Below are positions 21,462 to 30,488 of a DNA stretch of 64,000 nucleotides, in pieces (the first letter of the stretch is position 1; the number at the start of each line of letters is the position of its first letter). The notes under the pieces are model-generated. The model did not search any database and was not told where the DNA came from. It saw only the letters and a list, made by a program, of their open reading frames with translations. A program made the position numbers and the translations under genes. Source of the DNA: Hyphomicrobiales bacterium (GTDB taxonomy: Bacteria; Pseudomonadota; Alphaproteobacteria; Rhizobiales; Beijerinckiaceae); the NCBI GenBank assembly GCA_025351165.1, contig JANXWK010000032.1, positions 21,593 to 85,592 on the forward strand. Reading direction: 5' to 3'.

Positions 21462-22388
21462 ATGATTGATACATCAATTTTGAAATCAATTACTCCAGAA
21501 CATAAAGAGCTTTTTGGCAAAGTGCCATTACAGCTTTCGCACTCTTTACCCTCCTCTCCTTTATTTTCCATGGATGCTCTGGCTGAATTAATTGAGCGCT
21601 ATCCTCGTGAGCACTATAGTCTTGTACATATGGGTGAAAAAGGTAGCGCCCGCAAAACATGGCGAGAGGGAAATATTGGTGGGTTGAGTGGCAAGCAGGT
21701 TATTGACTGGATTGAAAACGGTCGTATGTGGTTAAATTTACGCAATGTAAAAACAGTTGATGACCGCTATCAGTCATTATTGGATAAAATCTTTAGGGAA
21801 ATGGGCACAAGCCTGCCAGATTCTCCCACCTTCAATCAGGGGCTTGGCATTCTTATTTCCAGTCCAAATGCACAGGTTTATTATCATGCAGATTTGCCAG
21901 GTCAGTCGCTATGGCAAATTCTAGGTAAAAAGCGTGTATATGTTTATCCAAATACTGCCCCTTTCGTTACAGGTGAGCAGCTTGAAAATATTGCCCTTTT
22001 CAACCTGGAAACAGATATGCGGTATGAAAATTGGTATGATGAGCATGCCAGAATCTTTGATCTTGAAGCAGGGCAGATGCTGCATTGGCCTTTAAACGCG
22101 CCTCACCGTGTAGAAAATTTTGATTGTTTAAATGTATCCATGACAATAGAATATTGGTCGGATGAGATCCGCCGATCGCAAATGGTAAATGTTGCTAATG
22201 GGCTTATACGTCACAAATTGGGCATTGCACCCAAAAGCCGAGCTCTAAAAGGTGTGAACTTTGCAGGAAAAGCCATATTTCAAAAAATGTTTAAAAATTC
22301 AAAATGGTTAAAAAAAGAACGTGCTGCTAGGCGTCCAGTTGATTTCATGCTTGATGGGCAAAATTTAGGACAGATAGTTAATTTGTAA
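21462..22388 (+). CDS. Cupin-like (JmjC/Cupin_8-type) protein
   Basis: Predicted double-stranded beta-helix protein, possibly a 2-oxoglutarate/Fe(II) oxygenase. The 308-residue protein shows HADLPGQSLWQILGKKRVY, in which HAD gives the His-x-Asp metal pair, and a later WPLNAPHRVEN with the distal histidine. This is the layout of Cupin_8 proteins often found in polysaccharide loci. It starts 14 bp after the exoY-like gene and is surely co-transcribed. A substrate cannot be named. A non-catalytic sugar-binding role is possible. Confidence 0.75.
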   Translation: MIDTSILKSITPEHKELFGKVPLQLSHSLPSSPLFSMDALAELIERYPREHYSLVHMGEKGSARKTWREGNIGGLSGKQVIDWIENGRMWLNLRNVKTVDDRYQSLLDKIFREMGTSLPDSPTFNQGLGILISSPNAQVYYHADLPGQSLWQILGKKRVYVYPNTAPFVTGEQLENIALFNLETDMRYENWYDEHARIFDLEAGQMLHWPLNAPHRVENFDCLNVSMTIEYWSDEIRRSQMVNVANGLIRHKLGIAPKSRALKGVNFAGKAIFQKMFKNSKWLKKERAARRPVDFMLDGQNLGQIVNL

Positions 22389-22777
22389 ACAGGAATACCA
22401 GACAGAACTTTCAAAGACGGTTGTTGCTGCTAAAATTTATGCTGGGAAATAGCCTGATCCCTATTCCTGCAAAAAATTGGTAAGCAAATGAAAGTATAAT
22501 ACAAATTTGTTCAGTAAAAATTGCCCTAAAACCCATACATCGTTCAGGACATTTTAACTTCATTATCCTTAACTAAATTACTAAACGAATTTCAAAAAAA
22601 TGCCCAAAATTTTGGAGATGAAATAATTCCAGTATTAAATTGTCAGGTTCACTTTATCTAGGTTCATAGTAATAATTTTTAACAAGTAATACTTTTATTT
22701 AACAAGAAAAATCAAAAGTCAGATACGCAACTAGAAATCACAACTCCTTGATTACACTATAATTTAAAGGCAAATAT
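22389..22777. other. Intergenic region with one isolated tts-like half-site
   Basis: About 390 bp, AT-rich, with no convincing reading frame. It holds one perfect 11-bp half-site TGTCAGGTTCA at 22641-22651, but the next 11 bp do not match, so I do not call a full box. A TATAAT hexamer occurs at about 22759-22764, just before the GTG start at 22778, and may be the -10 element of that gene. Confidence 0.45.
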
Positions 22778-23902
22778 GTGAGCAGGAAATTTAAGGCAGA
22801 AATCTGCAAAAACTGGGACGAGTTTATTACACTGCGTAATTCTACACATTACAGTTGGGCATCCACCCCCTTTCAAACAGGGCGCTGGATGCAATCATGG
22901 ATGGATACTGTTGGAGCCAACTCACGCATCAAGGCTCATCCAATCATTATATATGAGAGCGCCACAAACCAGCCCGTAATGCTGCTGCCCCTGATACTTA
23001 ATGCTCAAGATAAACTTTACAAAATAGAGCCAGCAGATCTTGGTCTAAGCGATTATAATGCACCCGTTATTCTGCAGGGCCTATGTCTTGATAAAAAAGA
23101 AACGATACAAATATGGCGGTCCATTAAAGCTGTTCTACCACGACATGACATAATGCTTATAACCAAAACGCCTGAAAAAATTCAGGACGAAATGAATCCA
23201 CTTTATGATCTAAAAAATGCAGACAAAAGTCCTTTAAATGGAAATATATTAAACATACCAGCAGCATGGCACGATTATCATTGGGGGCTGGAACGTACAT
23301 TTCGTAAGGAAATTGAACGCAGCTGGCGTGTATTTGATAAACATGCAGAAGCCCATTTTAAAAATATTACCAACACCAGCAAAGCTATGGAAATCATGCT
23401 GGAGCTTGAAAACCAGCAGGCCACACGTATGACAGAGCTTGGCGCTGACTATATTTTGGACAGGCCCGACATTACTGCTTTTTATCGCAATCTATTGGAA
23501 AACGGGATTTCTAATCAAACTGTACGGCTTACAGCATTAACCGTGGAAGGCGAAATTGTTGCAGCCCTGATAGGTGTTACAAATGGAACAACTTTTTCTA
23601 TGGTGCGCCTGTCAACCGGAGATAAAAAATGGCGGAACTGTTCACCTGGCCGCCTGCTTATCTACAAGACAATGGAATATATGCATGCACAGAATTTTTA
23701 TACATTCGATTTCACCATAGGAGATTACAGCTACAAACGTCGTATGGGCGCTGAGTTTGTACCCTTGTGTAATATTGTGGAATCAGGAAATTTAAGCCAC
23801 ATTCTGCATGCACTTGTTTTGCGTCTGCGCTTTCGGCTTCAGCTTAGTCCGATCTGGCGTAGGTTTAAGGATTGGCAAAAATCAAAACGCCACAAAGGTT
23901 AA
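22778..23902 (+). CDS. GNAT-fold (CelD/BcsL, FemAB-like) acyltransferase
   Basis: Predicted cytoplasmic acyltransferase of the BioF2-like/CelD group common in exopolysaccharide loci. The 374-residue protein contains ATSPFQ-like SWASTPFQTGRWMQSW in the N-terminal half, FRKEIERSWRVFDK in the middle, and the C-terminal GNAT segment LTALTVEGEIVAALIGVTNG followed by FDFTIGDYSYKRRMGAE, which is characteristic of the group. The start is a GTG at 22778 just after an AAAGG ribosome site. Probably the first gene of a unit with galM-like and dipeptidase genes, which follow without gaps. Confidence 0.85.
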   Translation: MSRKFKAEICKNWDEFITLRNSTHYSWASTPFQTGRWMQSWMDTVGANSRIKAHPIIIYESATNQPVMLLPLILNAQDKLYKIEPADLGLSDYNAPVILQGLCLDKKETIQIWRSIKAVLPRHDIMLITKTPEKIQDEMNPLYDLKNADKSPLNGNILNIPAAWHDYHWGLERTFRKEIERSWRVFDKHAEAHFKNITNTSKAMEIMLELENQQATRMTELGADYILDRPDITAFYRNLLENGISNQTVRLTALTVEGEIVAALIGVTNGTTFSMVRLSTGDKKWRNCSPGRLLIYKTMEYMHAQNFYTFDFTIGDYSYKRRMGAEFVPLCNIVESGNLSHILHALVLRLRFRLQLSPIWRRFKDWQKSKRHKG

Positions 23903-23904
23903 GT

Positions 23905-24768
23905 ATGCTTGTTCTAAAATGTGGTGACTACAGCGCTGTCATTGAGCCAGAAAAGGGCGGCCTTGTTTCAAGCCTGATTTGGAATGATAGAGAGCTATTT
24001 TATAATCCTAAATCACGTCCACAAGCCCCTAACGGCATTCATCTTTATGGTTGCTGGCCGTTAGTGCCTTTTGCAAACCGTGCATTTGAAGGAAAATTAA
24101 GATTTGAAGGGCGTGAAATCCAGCTGCAATTTAATGATGAAAAAAGCACTATGCACGGCTTTGGTTGGCAGAATGCATGGAAAATTGAAGCAAAAACATC
24201 ACATAGCATAACTATGATTCACAAAAGCGAAGATGCCTTCCCCCCGTTTTTATACAAAGCCAAACAAACAGTTCAGCTGGATGAAAAAGGAGCTTTGTTT
24301 TCACTTGAAGTTGAAAACACAGGAGATAATTCCCTGCCCTACGGCATTGGTTTTCATCCATGGTTCCACTGCAATGAAAAAACATCTCTAAGCATAAAGG
24401 CTGAAGCTAAAATGAATTTTGGCTTCAGATATAGACCAACAGGCAAAGTACCATTGGATTGCAAATCTGATTTTGCTCAAAGTAAACTTATTAAAACTGG
24501 GCATGAAATCGCGATTAACTATTTAGGTTGGGATGGTAGGGCGCAACTAGATTACTCAGGTTACACCATTCTGATAGAGGCCAGCGGTACCATGCGTGCA
24601 CCTGTGTTATGGACACCAGCAGATGCTGAATTTGTATGCTTTGAACCACAATCGCATGCAAGTGGTGCGCCTAGCGAGCTTACGGCGCAAATACATGCAC
24701 CAATGACTGTGCTGCAACCCAACCAAAAACTTAAAGGCTGGATGCGAATTGGGGTTTTAAATGACTAA
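23905..24768 (+). CDS. Aldose 1-epimerase family protein
   Basis: Galactose mutarotase-like enzyme that interconverts sugar anomers. From ATG 23905 the protein has 287 residues. The ATG follows an AAAGG and the preceding stop by two bases, and MLVLKCGDYSAVIEPEKGGLVSSL is the expected beginning. The visible motifs are WPLVPFANR (substrate-binding Asn-Arg), MHGFGWQNAW with the catalytic-site histidine, YGIGFHPWFHC with the second histidine, and CFEPQSHASGAPS with the catalytic glutamate. Context suggests handling of sugars for the polysaccharide locus. It overlaps the next gene by eight bases. Confidence 0.9.
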   Translation: MLVLKCGDYSAVIEPEKGGLVSSLIWNDRELFYNPKSRPQAPNGIHLYGCWPLVPFANRAFEGKLRFEGREIQLQFNDEKSTMHGFGWQNAWKIEAKTSHSITMIHKSEDAFPPFLYKAKQTVQLDEKGALFSLEVENTGDNSLPYGIGFHPWFHCNEKTSLSIKAEAKMNFGFRYRPTGKVPLDCKSDFAQSKLIKTGHEIAINYLGWDGRAQLDYSGYTILIEASGTMRAPVLWTPADAEFVCFEPQSHASGAPSELTAQIHAPMTVLQPNQKLKGWMRIGVLND

Positions 24769-25825
24769 ATTTTTTGATGGTCACAACGATGTTCTGTTGC
24801 GCCTGTACACACGAGGTGGAGTAGATGCTGTTCAATCATTTCTGAAAGGAGAAAAAATCAACGGCACGTCAGCAGGACAGCTGGATTTCCCACGTGCAAA
24901 AGCCGTTGGTTTTGCAGGCGGATTTTTTGCAATTTATGTTCCTTCTGTTGAACATGGAAATTTTGATGCACTGATGCAGGACACTCAATATGATGTGCCC
25001 CTGCCCCCACAAAGCACGTTGTCATACGCGCAGGATGTGACTTTTGCACAAGCCAGCCTTCTTATCCAAATTGAAGCAGAATCTGCAGGTGGCCTGAAAA
25101 TATGCCGTGATGCTACAGACCTAAAATATTGCATGGCAACAGATACACTTGCAGCAATTATGCATATTGAAGGGGCAGAAGCGATAGACCGAAATTTAAA
25201 CATGTTGCACGTATTGCACCAGGCGGGATTGCGCTCATTGGGGCCTGTGTGGAGTAGACCAAACATATTTGGACATGGCGTTCCCTTTCGCTTTCCAGGT
25301 TTACCAGATATTGGAGACGGTTTAACCGATATCGGATTTGAACTAATACGTGCATGCAACAATCTTAAAATAATGATTGATCTTTCACACCTGAATGAAA
25401 AAGGCTTTTGGGATGTGGCTAAAACAAGTAATGTACCTTTGGTAGCAACCCATTCAAATGCTCATACGCTTTGTACACATTCGCGGAATTTAACTGATAA
25501 ACAACTAGCTGCAATACGTGAAACTGGCGGTATGGTTGGCCTCAACTTTGCTGTGGCTTTTTTGCGCGAAGATGGTCAAAAAAACGTAAATACACCACTT
25601 GAAATTATGTTAAGACACATGGATTATCTGCTGGAACATTTAGGCGAAGATCATGTAGGGCTAGGATCTGATTTTGATGGTGCAACGATTCCAGCAGAGC
25701 TTGAAACAGTGAGCGGCCTACCAAAATTGGCTACTGCAATGCGCCAGCACGGCTATAATACAACGCTTATCAACAAAATATGCTATGAAAACTGGATGAA
25801 TCTACTTGAAAAAACTTGGAGCTAA
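24761..25825 (+). CDS. Membrane dipeptidase (peptidase family M19)
   Basis: Zinc dipeptidase of the renal dipeptidase family. The 354-residue protein starts FFDGHNDVLLRL with the HxD metal ligands. It has IEGAEAID with the bridging glutamate, MIDLSHL and ATHSNAHTLCTHSRNLTD with further histidines, and the C-terminal HVGLGSDFDGA with the last aspartate. No signal peptide is visible, so the enzyme is probably cytoplasmic here, as in other alphaproteobacterial relatives. The gene overlaps the epimerase gene and ends the rightward unit. Its link to polysaccharide synthesis is positional only. Confidence 0.93.
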   Translation: MTKFFDGHNDVLLRLYTRGGVDAVQSFLKGEKINGTSAGQLDFPRAKAVGFAGGFFAIYVPSVEHGNFDALMQDTQYDVPLPPQSTLSYAQDVTFAQASLLIQIEAESAGGLKICRDATDLKYCMATDTLAAIMHIEGAEAIDRNLNMLHVLHQAGLRSLGPVWSRPNIFGHGVPFRFPGLPDIGDGLTDIGFELIRACNNLKIMIDLSHLNEKGFWDVAKTSNVPLVATHSNAHTLCTHSRNLTDKQLAAIRETGGMVGLNFAVAFLREDGQKNVNTPLEIMLRHMDYLLEHLGEDHVGLGSDFDGATIPAELETVSGLPKLATAMRQHGYNTTLINKICYENWMNLLEKTWS

Positions 25826-25925
25826 ATTATAGTAAATAATACATGTTATTGAAATACATATATATTTTTTTGTGTTACAAATAGAAATACCAATTTATGT
25901 AAAAAAATGTAAAAATATCAAATCT

Positions 25926-25947
25926 TGTAAGGTTGGTGTAAGGTAGG
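25926..25947 (+). promoter_or_regulatory. Tandem 11-bp tts-like box (copy 3)
   Basis: The half-sites are TGTAAGGTTGG and TGTAAGGTAGG, followed by CATGTTTT and a TATGCT hexamer at 25956-25961. The gene for the three-repeat protein starts 59 bp downstream at 26006. The CATGTTTT continuation is shared with copy 6 at 34206. Confidence 0.82.
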
Positions 25948-26005
25948 CATGTTTTTATGCTGCTAGGCTTTAAATAAACTGAACAAAAAAAACAGGAGAG
26001 AAAAG

Positions 26006-27169
26006 ATGGGTAAGGTAAATAATACTTCAGCCAATAATCCAGCAAATTGGCTAACAGTTGCAAAAAAAGTTCAAACAGACTCTAAGGATTGGGCTGGAAC
26101 ACTAGATAACAACGGAAAAGCAAAACAGGTTCTTGTTGTGAAAATTGGTGACAAGTTTGGCGCTGTACAGGATAACGGAAGTATAGAAGCCCTTGAGGGT
26201 GCAACAGATATGGATAGTGCTAAAACCTTAGCACGTGCCACAATCAAAGCTGGAAAGTTTCCTGGGGCTATAAGTTTTAAAAGAGAAATTGCAGATGCTA
26301 TGGAAGCTGCAACTAGCGGGACTACAGGCAAACCAGCATCAGAAGGTGAAACACCTGTTGATCCTAATGCAGGTAAAACAGCTACAGGAAATACACCTAC
26401 ATCCCAAAATGATCCCGTTGCCAAGCAAGCTGAGATGAAAAAGGTTTGGGCAGCGGTTCAACAGAAGTTTCCTCAAAATCTAGTAGATATTAAAGACAAA
26501 AACGGTAAAGATGCCAAAATTCTTATAGCCTCCAAGGATGGTGGGAAAACTTACGTTGCGGTAGACTCAAATCTAAAAGAAATACCAATGGCAACTGTAA
26601 CTTCCAAGGATCCAAAAAAGATCTATGAAGATAACAAAGCCTTAATTGATTCAGAAGTTAAAAATGGTTTTGGACAAGAAGCTACTGAAGTCTCAGGACC
26701 CGTAAATCAAAATACAGCCAATGAGACGTCTTCTACTGCACAAACAAAACCTACTGCTGAGCAAAAAGCATTACTCGCAACTGGTGTAAAGAATGCAGTC
26801 AACAGTAATCAGCCAAGCGTAATGGAAATAAAGCTAAAAGATGGTACTAAAACCAAAATCATTGTATCGCCTTTTCAAGGCAAAAACTATGCTGCTGACC
26901 AGTTGGGAAATCTGGTTGAACTCAAAGAAGCAACAAGTCCAACGACTTTAGCCAAGTCTCAGACAGACATAGCTACATTGAACCAGGCAATTGATAACGG
27001 ATTTGGAACTGACAAATTTGGAGCGGTTGAGACAGGAAGCAATACACCAGTAAATGGTGAAAATAATGTTCCAGCTAACCAAAATAGTCCATCAACACCT
27101 GTACCTGCAACTAAACAAAATTCCGATGTAGCAAATACTCCAGCGGATTCAGAGAATACAACAGTTTAA
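26006..27169 (+). CDS. Three-repeat low-complexity protein, candidate T3SS-secreted protein
   Basis: Unrecognised 387-residue protein without signal peptide, cysteines or membrane helices. It contains three copies of one module, at about residues 14-100, 141-225 and 250-335. Each copy has a short beta-like core (QVLVVKIGDKFGAVQDNGSI, KILIASKDGGKTYVAVDSNL, KIIVSPFQGKNYAADQLGNL), then an acidic/Thr patch and a helical end. Copies 2 and 3 both finish in NGFG. Linkers and the 50-residue tail are rich in Thr, Pro, Asn and Ser. The same module occurs in the genes at 27410 and 33497. An AGGAG site precedes the ATG, and a tandem box lies 59 bp upstream. I infer an extracellular or translocated product of the type III system; function is unknown. 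Confidence 0.8.
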   Translation: MGKVNNTSANNPANWLTVAKKVQTDSKDWAGTLDNNGKAKQVLVVKIGDKFGAVQDNGSIEALEGATDMDSAKTLARATIKAGKFPGAISFKREIADAMEAATSGTTGKPASEGETPVDPNAGKTATGNTPTSQNDPVAKQAEMKKVWAAVQQKFPQNLVDIKDKNGKDAKILIASKDGGKTYVAVDSNLKEIPMATVTSKDPKKIYEDNKALIDSEVKNGFGQEATEVSGPVNQNTANETSSTAQTKPTAEQKALLATGVKNAVNSNQPSVMEIKLKDGTKTKIIVSPFQGKNYAADQLGNLVELKEATSPTTLAKSQTDIATLNQAIDNGFGTDKFGAVETGSNTPVNGENNVPANQNSPSTPVPATKQNSDVANTPADSENTTV

Positions 27170-27340
27170 CTAACACCTCATAAACAAATTAAGAGACGAT
27201 AATGGCAGTTAAAATTTTAATTTTAAAAGCTGGTTATCCCCTCCACGTAACACTTAGTCTTCTACAGCAAATGAGGCCATTTTCTATAGAGTGACGTTAC
27301 GCAGATCGTCTTGAGATTTGTGCGTATGAGATGCAGGCGG

Positions 27341-27368
27341 CCCCGCTGTTCAAACATGGACAGCGGGG
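27341..27368 (+). terminator. GC-rich hairpin between two repeat-module genes (terminator or small-RNA end)
   Basis: The stem CCCCGCTGT / ACAGCGGGG has a 10-base loop, is the most GC-rich element of its surroundings, and is followed by GCTTCCTTTATT. It is a plausible intrinsic terminator with a poor T tract, 172 bp after the gene at 26006 and 42 bp before the gene at 27410. The 240-bp gap otherwise has no supported gene. A small RNA of roughly 80 nt ending here, starting near a CTATAGAG at about 27284, is possible. Confidence 0.55.
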
Positions 27369-27409
27369 GCTTCCTTTATTAAAATCAATTTAAAAAACTG
27401 GAACAGGTT

Positions 27410-28387
27410 ATGTCTGGCATAAAAAAGCATCCTGGTAATAATAATGGCCATCATCATCTGGCTACATTTAATAAAAAAGGTCATAGCTACACTTATCTGC
27501 ATTGTGACAGCAAAACGCACCAGCATACGGGCAAGCACTCTCACAGCAGACATGAAGGTTTTGAACAATATCTAGTGGCCATTGATGGTGTTAAAATAAA
27601 CAGTGCAAAATCTCACAACAACCATCACAATGCAACAGACACTCTAAAACATGCTCATAAAACCAAAAAACACAAGCACGAAATGTTGACCCATTCAGGT
27701 CATCACGGCGGAGAAGCTGCAAACGCACTACGAAGAAAAACACGTAAAGCAGCTAAATCAGAATCTAGAACTCCCAAATCAATAAAAGTAGCGCCCGTTC
27801 AAAACGCAGAAAATAAAAATCCAACGTCACAGACAATACCCGCTAATCCTGCTTCAGACAATAAAGCTCCACAGGTTCAACAAAATCTAGCTCAGTTTAT
27901 TGCAGCAAATGCAGATTCAGTTATAAAATATCCCATTGACCAAAATGGAAAGGCCTCAGCCGATAATCAAACTGGGATAGCAATTTTAAAAGACAATGAA
28001 ACAGGTAAGCTCATGGCTTATGGTGAAATGATGAGTTCAATTGAGCTTTCATCCCAAGACCCAACAAATCTGTCACCTGAAGACAAAGCCAAGATAGAGG
28101 CAGCCATTAGAGCAGGGAAATTAAGTGTGGGGAGTTTAGCTGAGGCTCCAGCCGCGTCTTCTGCACCCAATACAGGCACACCAATCAACAAGTCAGACAC
28201 TACAAAACCAGAAGCTGATGCTGGCACAACTCAGGTTAATCCAAATGGCATTAAAAACACAGGCTCACCAACAACCATGCAGCCTGCAACAGAAGCTCCT
28301 GGTGGAGGGAGTACTTCTGTTCCAGCGGTTACGCCCGAAACAGGAACAACTCCTGATGCAACCAGTGAAACCCCAGCAGCAAAATAG
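27410..28387 (+). CDS. Histidine-rich protein with one repeat module, candidate T3SS-secreted protein
   Basis: Unrecognised 325-residue protein. The first 100 residues hold 21 histidines in H-x-H and HHH clusters (for example GHHHLATF and KHSHSRHEG), which suggests metal binding. A basic linker follows, then at about residues 160-240 a divergent copy of the module seen in the gene at 26006 (GIAILKDNETGKLMAYGEM, then PEDKAKIEAAIRAGKL). The last 85 residues are Thr-, Pro-, Ala- and Gly-rich and disordered. There is no signal peptide. It has no tandem box of its own in the 240-bp gap, so it may be read from the promoter of the preceding gene past the hairpin at 27341. The role is unknown; membership in the same secreted family is an inference. 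Confidence 0.75.
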   Translation: MSGIKKHPGNNNGHHHLATFNKKGHSYTYLHCDSKTHQHTGKHSHSRHEGFEQYLVAIDGVKINSAKSHNNHHNATDTLKHAHKTKKHKHEMLTHSGHHGGEAANALRRKTRKAAKSESRTPKSIKVAPVQNAENKNPTSQTIPANPASDNKAPQVQQNLAQFIAANADSVIKYPIDQNGKASADNQTGIAILKDNETGKLMAYGEMMSSIELSSQDPTNLSPEDKAKIEAAIRAGKLSVGSLAEAPAASSAPNTGTPINKSDTTKPEADAGTTQVNPNGIKNTGSPTTMQPATEAPGGGSTSVPAVTPETGTTPDATSETPAAK

Positions 28388-28435
28388 ACATCTTTATAGA
28401 AAAAAGCTAACTTTGCATCGGCTCTAATATATTTA

Positions 28436-29044
28436 CTAAGTACTTAATTGCTCGTTCATGTTACTTTCTGTAAGCGGAAACAAAAATTCAACTGCAAATC
28501 CGCCTTCAACATATCGTACAACGCGGCCTTTGACTTTCCCAATATTTACCATTGTGTTGAGTGCAGGTTTCACATCTGTCGCAATCGCAGCACCTGAGAG
28601 CGAAATATCAATCAGTCGTACTACACGCTCAATTCCATCTTCTAGTGTCATCATTGAGCGTGGATTTTTTGGCGTTAGACGCTCATGACGTCTATCTTCT
28701 GGTAAACCAAGCGCTTTACGATTTGTAAGCCAAGTCAGCTGTGCAGCAAGCTTGTCCCGCTTACGCATTGTGGCAGAAATAGACATGGCAAATCCAGTTG
28801 GAGTATGCCTCAGGATTTCGCCTTCAATGCGCCCTATATGGTCAAGATAAGCTACAACACGTTCACCAACTGCCCCTCTTATAGGACAAGTCATGAATAA
28901 ATCACCTGGTGAAATATCTGTTGTTTGACAAGGGTAATCCTGCCTGTCCTGAAGCATGTAACGGCCCGCAACTGAGGCAGGCACACGCTGAAATTGGCGG
29001 TTTTCCTCTTTGTCAGATTCAACATATGAAAAAGCAGCTACCAT
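28436..29044 (-). CDS. PilZ-domain protein (two PilZ-like halves)
   Basis: Predicted cyclic-di-GMP receptor or structural relative. The 202-residue cytoplasmic protein has an N-terminal PilZ-like part with QRVPASVAGRYML and a later CPIRGAVGERVVAYL. A second PilZ-like part begins ERLTPKNPRSMMTLEDG and continues VRLIDISLSGAAIATD, resembling the D/NxSxxG motif. The classic RxxxR is incomplete in both halves, so ligand binding is uncertain. Followed upstream by DUF2336 and transglycosylase genes in the same direction. A perfect CtrA-type site (TTAA-N7-TTAA) lies about 62 bp before its start, which fits cell-cycle control of surface functions. Confidence 0.85.
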   Translation of the reverse strand: MVAAFSYVESDKEENRQFQRVPASVAGRYMLQDRQDYPCQTTDISPGDLFMTCPIRGAVGERVVAYLDHIGRIEGEILRHTPTGFAMSISATMRKRDKLAAQLTWLTNRKALGLPEDRRHERLTPKNPRSMMTLEDGIERVVRLIDISLSGAAIATDVKPALNTMVNIGKVKGRVVRYVEGGFAVEFLFPLTESNMNEQLST

Positions 29045-29105
29045 AATATTATCTTTACGTTTGCAGTTACGTCAAAAAATCTTGATCAGCTTAAACCATA
29101 TCAAG

Positions 29106-29120
29106 TTAAGGCTGGCTTAA
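29106..29120 (-). promoter_or_regulatory. Candidate CtrA-binding site upstream of the PilZ gene
   Basis: The sequence TTAAGGCTGGCTTAA matches the CtrA consensus TTAA-N7-TTAA exactly and is 62 bp upstream of the PilZ gene start. CtrA is the alphaproteobacterial master regulator of cell cycle and motility. Chance occurrence is possible in AT-rich DNA, but the G/C-rich spacer and position are favourable. Confidence 0.5.
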
Positions 29121-29153
29121 TTCCTAAATGCGTATTTCGGCTTAAATTATATT

Positions 29154-30479
29154 TTATGCAGCACGTTTGAAATCGGATAAGTTTAAAATATCTGATTCAT
29201 CAAAAGCATTGGCCTGAGCATTATCAATATTTTCATGTGCTCTGGTTTGATCACCGGCAAACTCGATTAGCTCATTTTCCAGAGAGCTGAAATCTATAAT
29301 TGAATCTTTGTTTTCTAAACTAGTATTGGTTTCAAAAATATCAGGCAGCGATAATATTTGAGCAGAAATATATCTAGCCTCGTCTTTGGCAGCTTCTACA
29401 TCTAAACGCCTTAAAAGACCGATAATCTTAATATTATTAGCAAGCTCTGTTTGACCAACTGCCAAAAGAACATGACGTACCACGCTACGTGATATTCTTG
29501 GCTCGATCACCTTCGATATATCTCCCTGCATACTGAGCGCTGCAGAATATGCCGCTTTGAAAGTAAGTTCTAGACTCTCTGGCATTTTTGCGCGGCGATA
29601 AACAGCTGTAAAGTTAATACCGTTTTTCTGCTGCAAAAGACTAGATACACGCTCAAATGGCATTTGAGCTAAAACGCTTAGAGAGGCCTCGAATAAATTT
29701 AAATGTGTGCAAAGCAGACCGCGTAAAAGTAATGAGGGTGTAAGCTGCCCTTTGTTGCGTAATGTCTCAACCAATTCTAAAGTGTGACAAAAAGCTATGC
29801 TATTTGAAAGCCCAATTACAGATTGCTCACTAGCCTCCATCATCAAACGGCGCGCTCTGGAACCCTCCACCCAGCCGCAGGAATTAACAAATTTGATTAA
29901 GTCTTGAGAAATATTGACAACTAGGGTGTACCGTACTGAAACTGGCAGGTCATCTCTATCTAGTAGTAGTTGGCGTAAAATATGGTCATGTCCAAAACGC
30001 TCGGCAATACGCGCCATACTTGAGGCTAAAAGCGCGGCTCCCGGATTTTTTAAAAGCAGGCTTACGGCATTTAAACACCCTATCTCGGCAATAGCAGCAG
30101 AAACTAAAACCGAAACAGTATCTCGTAGGCAAATGGCAGATTGAGCAGAATCATCACCGATTGCCAAGCAATCAATGAGGTCGGCATCCGTTAGTAAAGG
30201 AGAGCGGCCCAGTACTGGAATTGAAATATCGCTGCATTCATTGGCAAGTCCAACAATAATATGGCGAGGCGCATATTCAAATCCAGCTAGAGATTCAGCA
30301 AGCACTCGCCTAACGGCTGGTACATCATCAAGAATTAAGGTAAGCACTGACTCGCAGTCAGGATGATCGATAAGCGCAGGGACACGCTGCACAAACGCCT
30401 CACAGAATGCCTGAGCTGCTTCAATGCGTTCCTCACCCTGAGATGCTGTAAACCATTCCAAAAAACGACGAATTATCAT
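29154..30479 (-). CDS. DUF2336 domain-containing protein
   Basis: Helical-repeat protein of the alphaproteobacterial DUF2336 group, function unknown. The 441-residue soluble protein shows the group's beginning FLEWFTASQGEERIEAAQAF, a HEAT-like series of helices with DVPAVRRVLAESLA and HIIVGLANECSDISIPVLG, and a C-terminal acidic tail with NIDNAQANAFDESDILNLSDF. It starts nine bases after the transglycosylase gene stop, so the two are co-transcribed. The PilZ gene follows after about 110 bp. This three-gene grouping occurs in other Rhizobiales, as far as I recall. Confidence 0.85.
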   Translation of the reverse strand: MIIRRFLEWFTASQGEERIEAAQAFCEAFVQRVPALIDHPDCESVLTLILDDVPAVRRVLAESLAGFEYAPRHIIVGLANECSDISIPVLGRSPLLTDADLIDCLAIGDDSAQSAICLRDTVSVLVSAAIAEIGCLNAVSLLLKNPGAALLASSMARIAERFGHDHILRQLLLDRDDLPVSVRYTLVVNISQDLIKFVNSCGWVEGSRARRLMMEASEQSVIGLSNSIAFCHTLELVETLRNKGQLTPSLLLRGLLCTHLNLFEASLSVLAQMPFERVSSLLQQKNGINFTAVYRRAKMPESLELTFKAAYSAALSMQGDISKVIEPRISRSVVRHVLLAVGQTELANNIKIIGLLRRLDVEAAKDEARYISAQILSLPDIFETNTSLENKDSIIDFSSLENELIEFAGDQTRAHENIDNAQANAFDESDILNLSDFKRAA

Positions 30480-30488
30480 AAAAACTCT

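Noticed and set aside
22641..22672. TGTCAGGTTCA followed 16 bp later by TCTAGGTTCA
   Set aside because: Only the first half-site matches; spacing and second half-site deviate from all seven accepted boxes.
27202..27294. 30-codon frame starting MAVKILILKAG after the three-repeat gene
   Set aside because: No good ribosome site, no similarity and a location in a likely regulatory gap.
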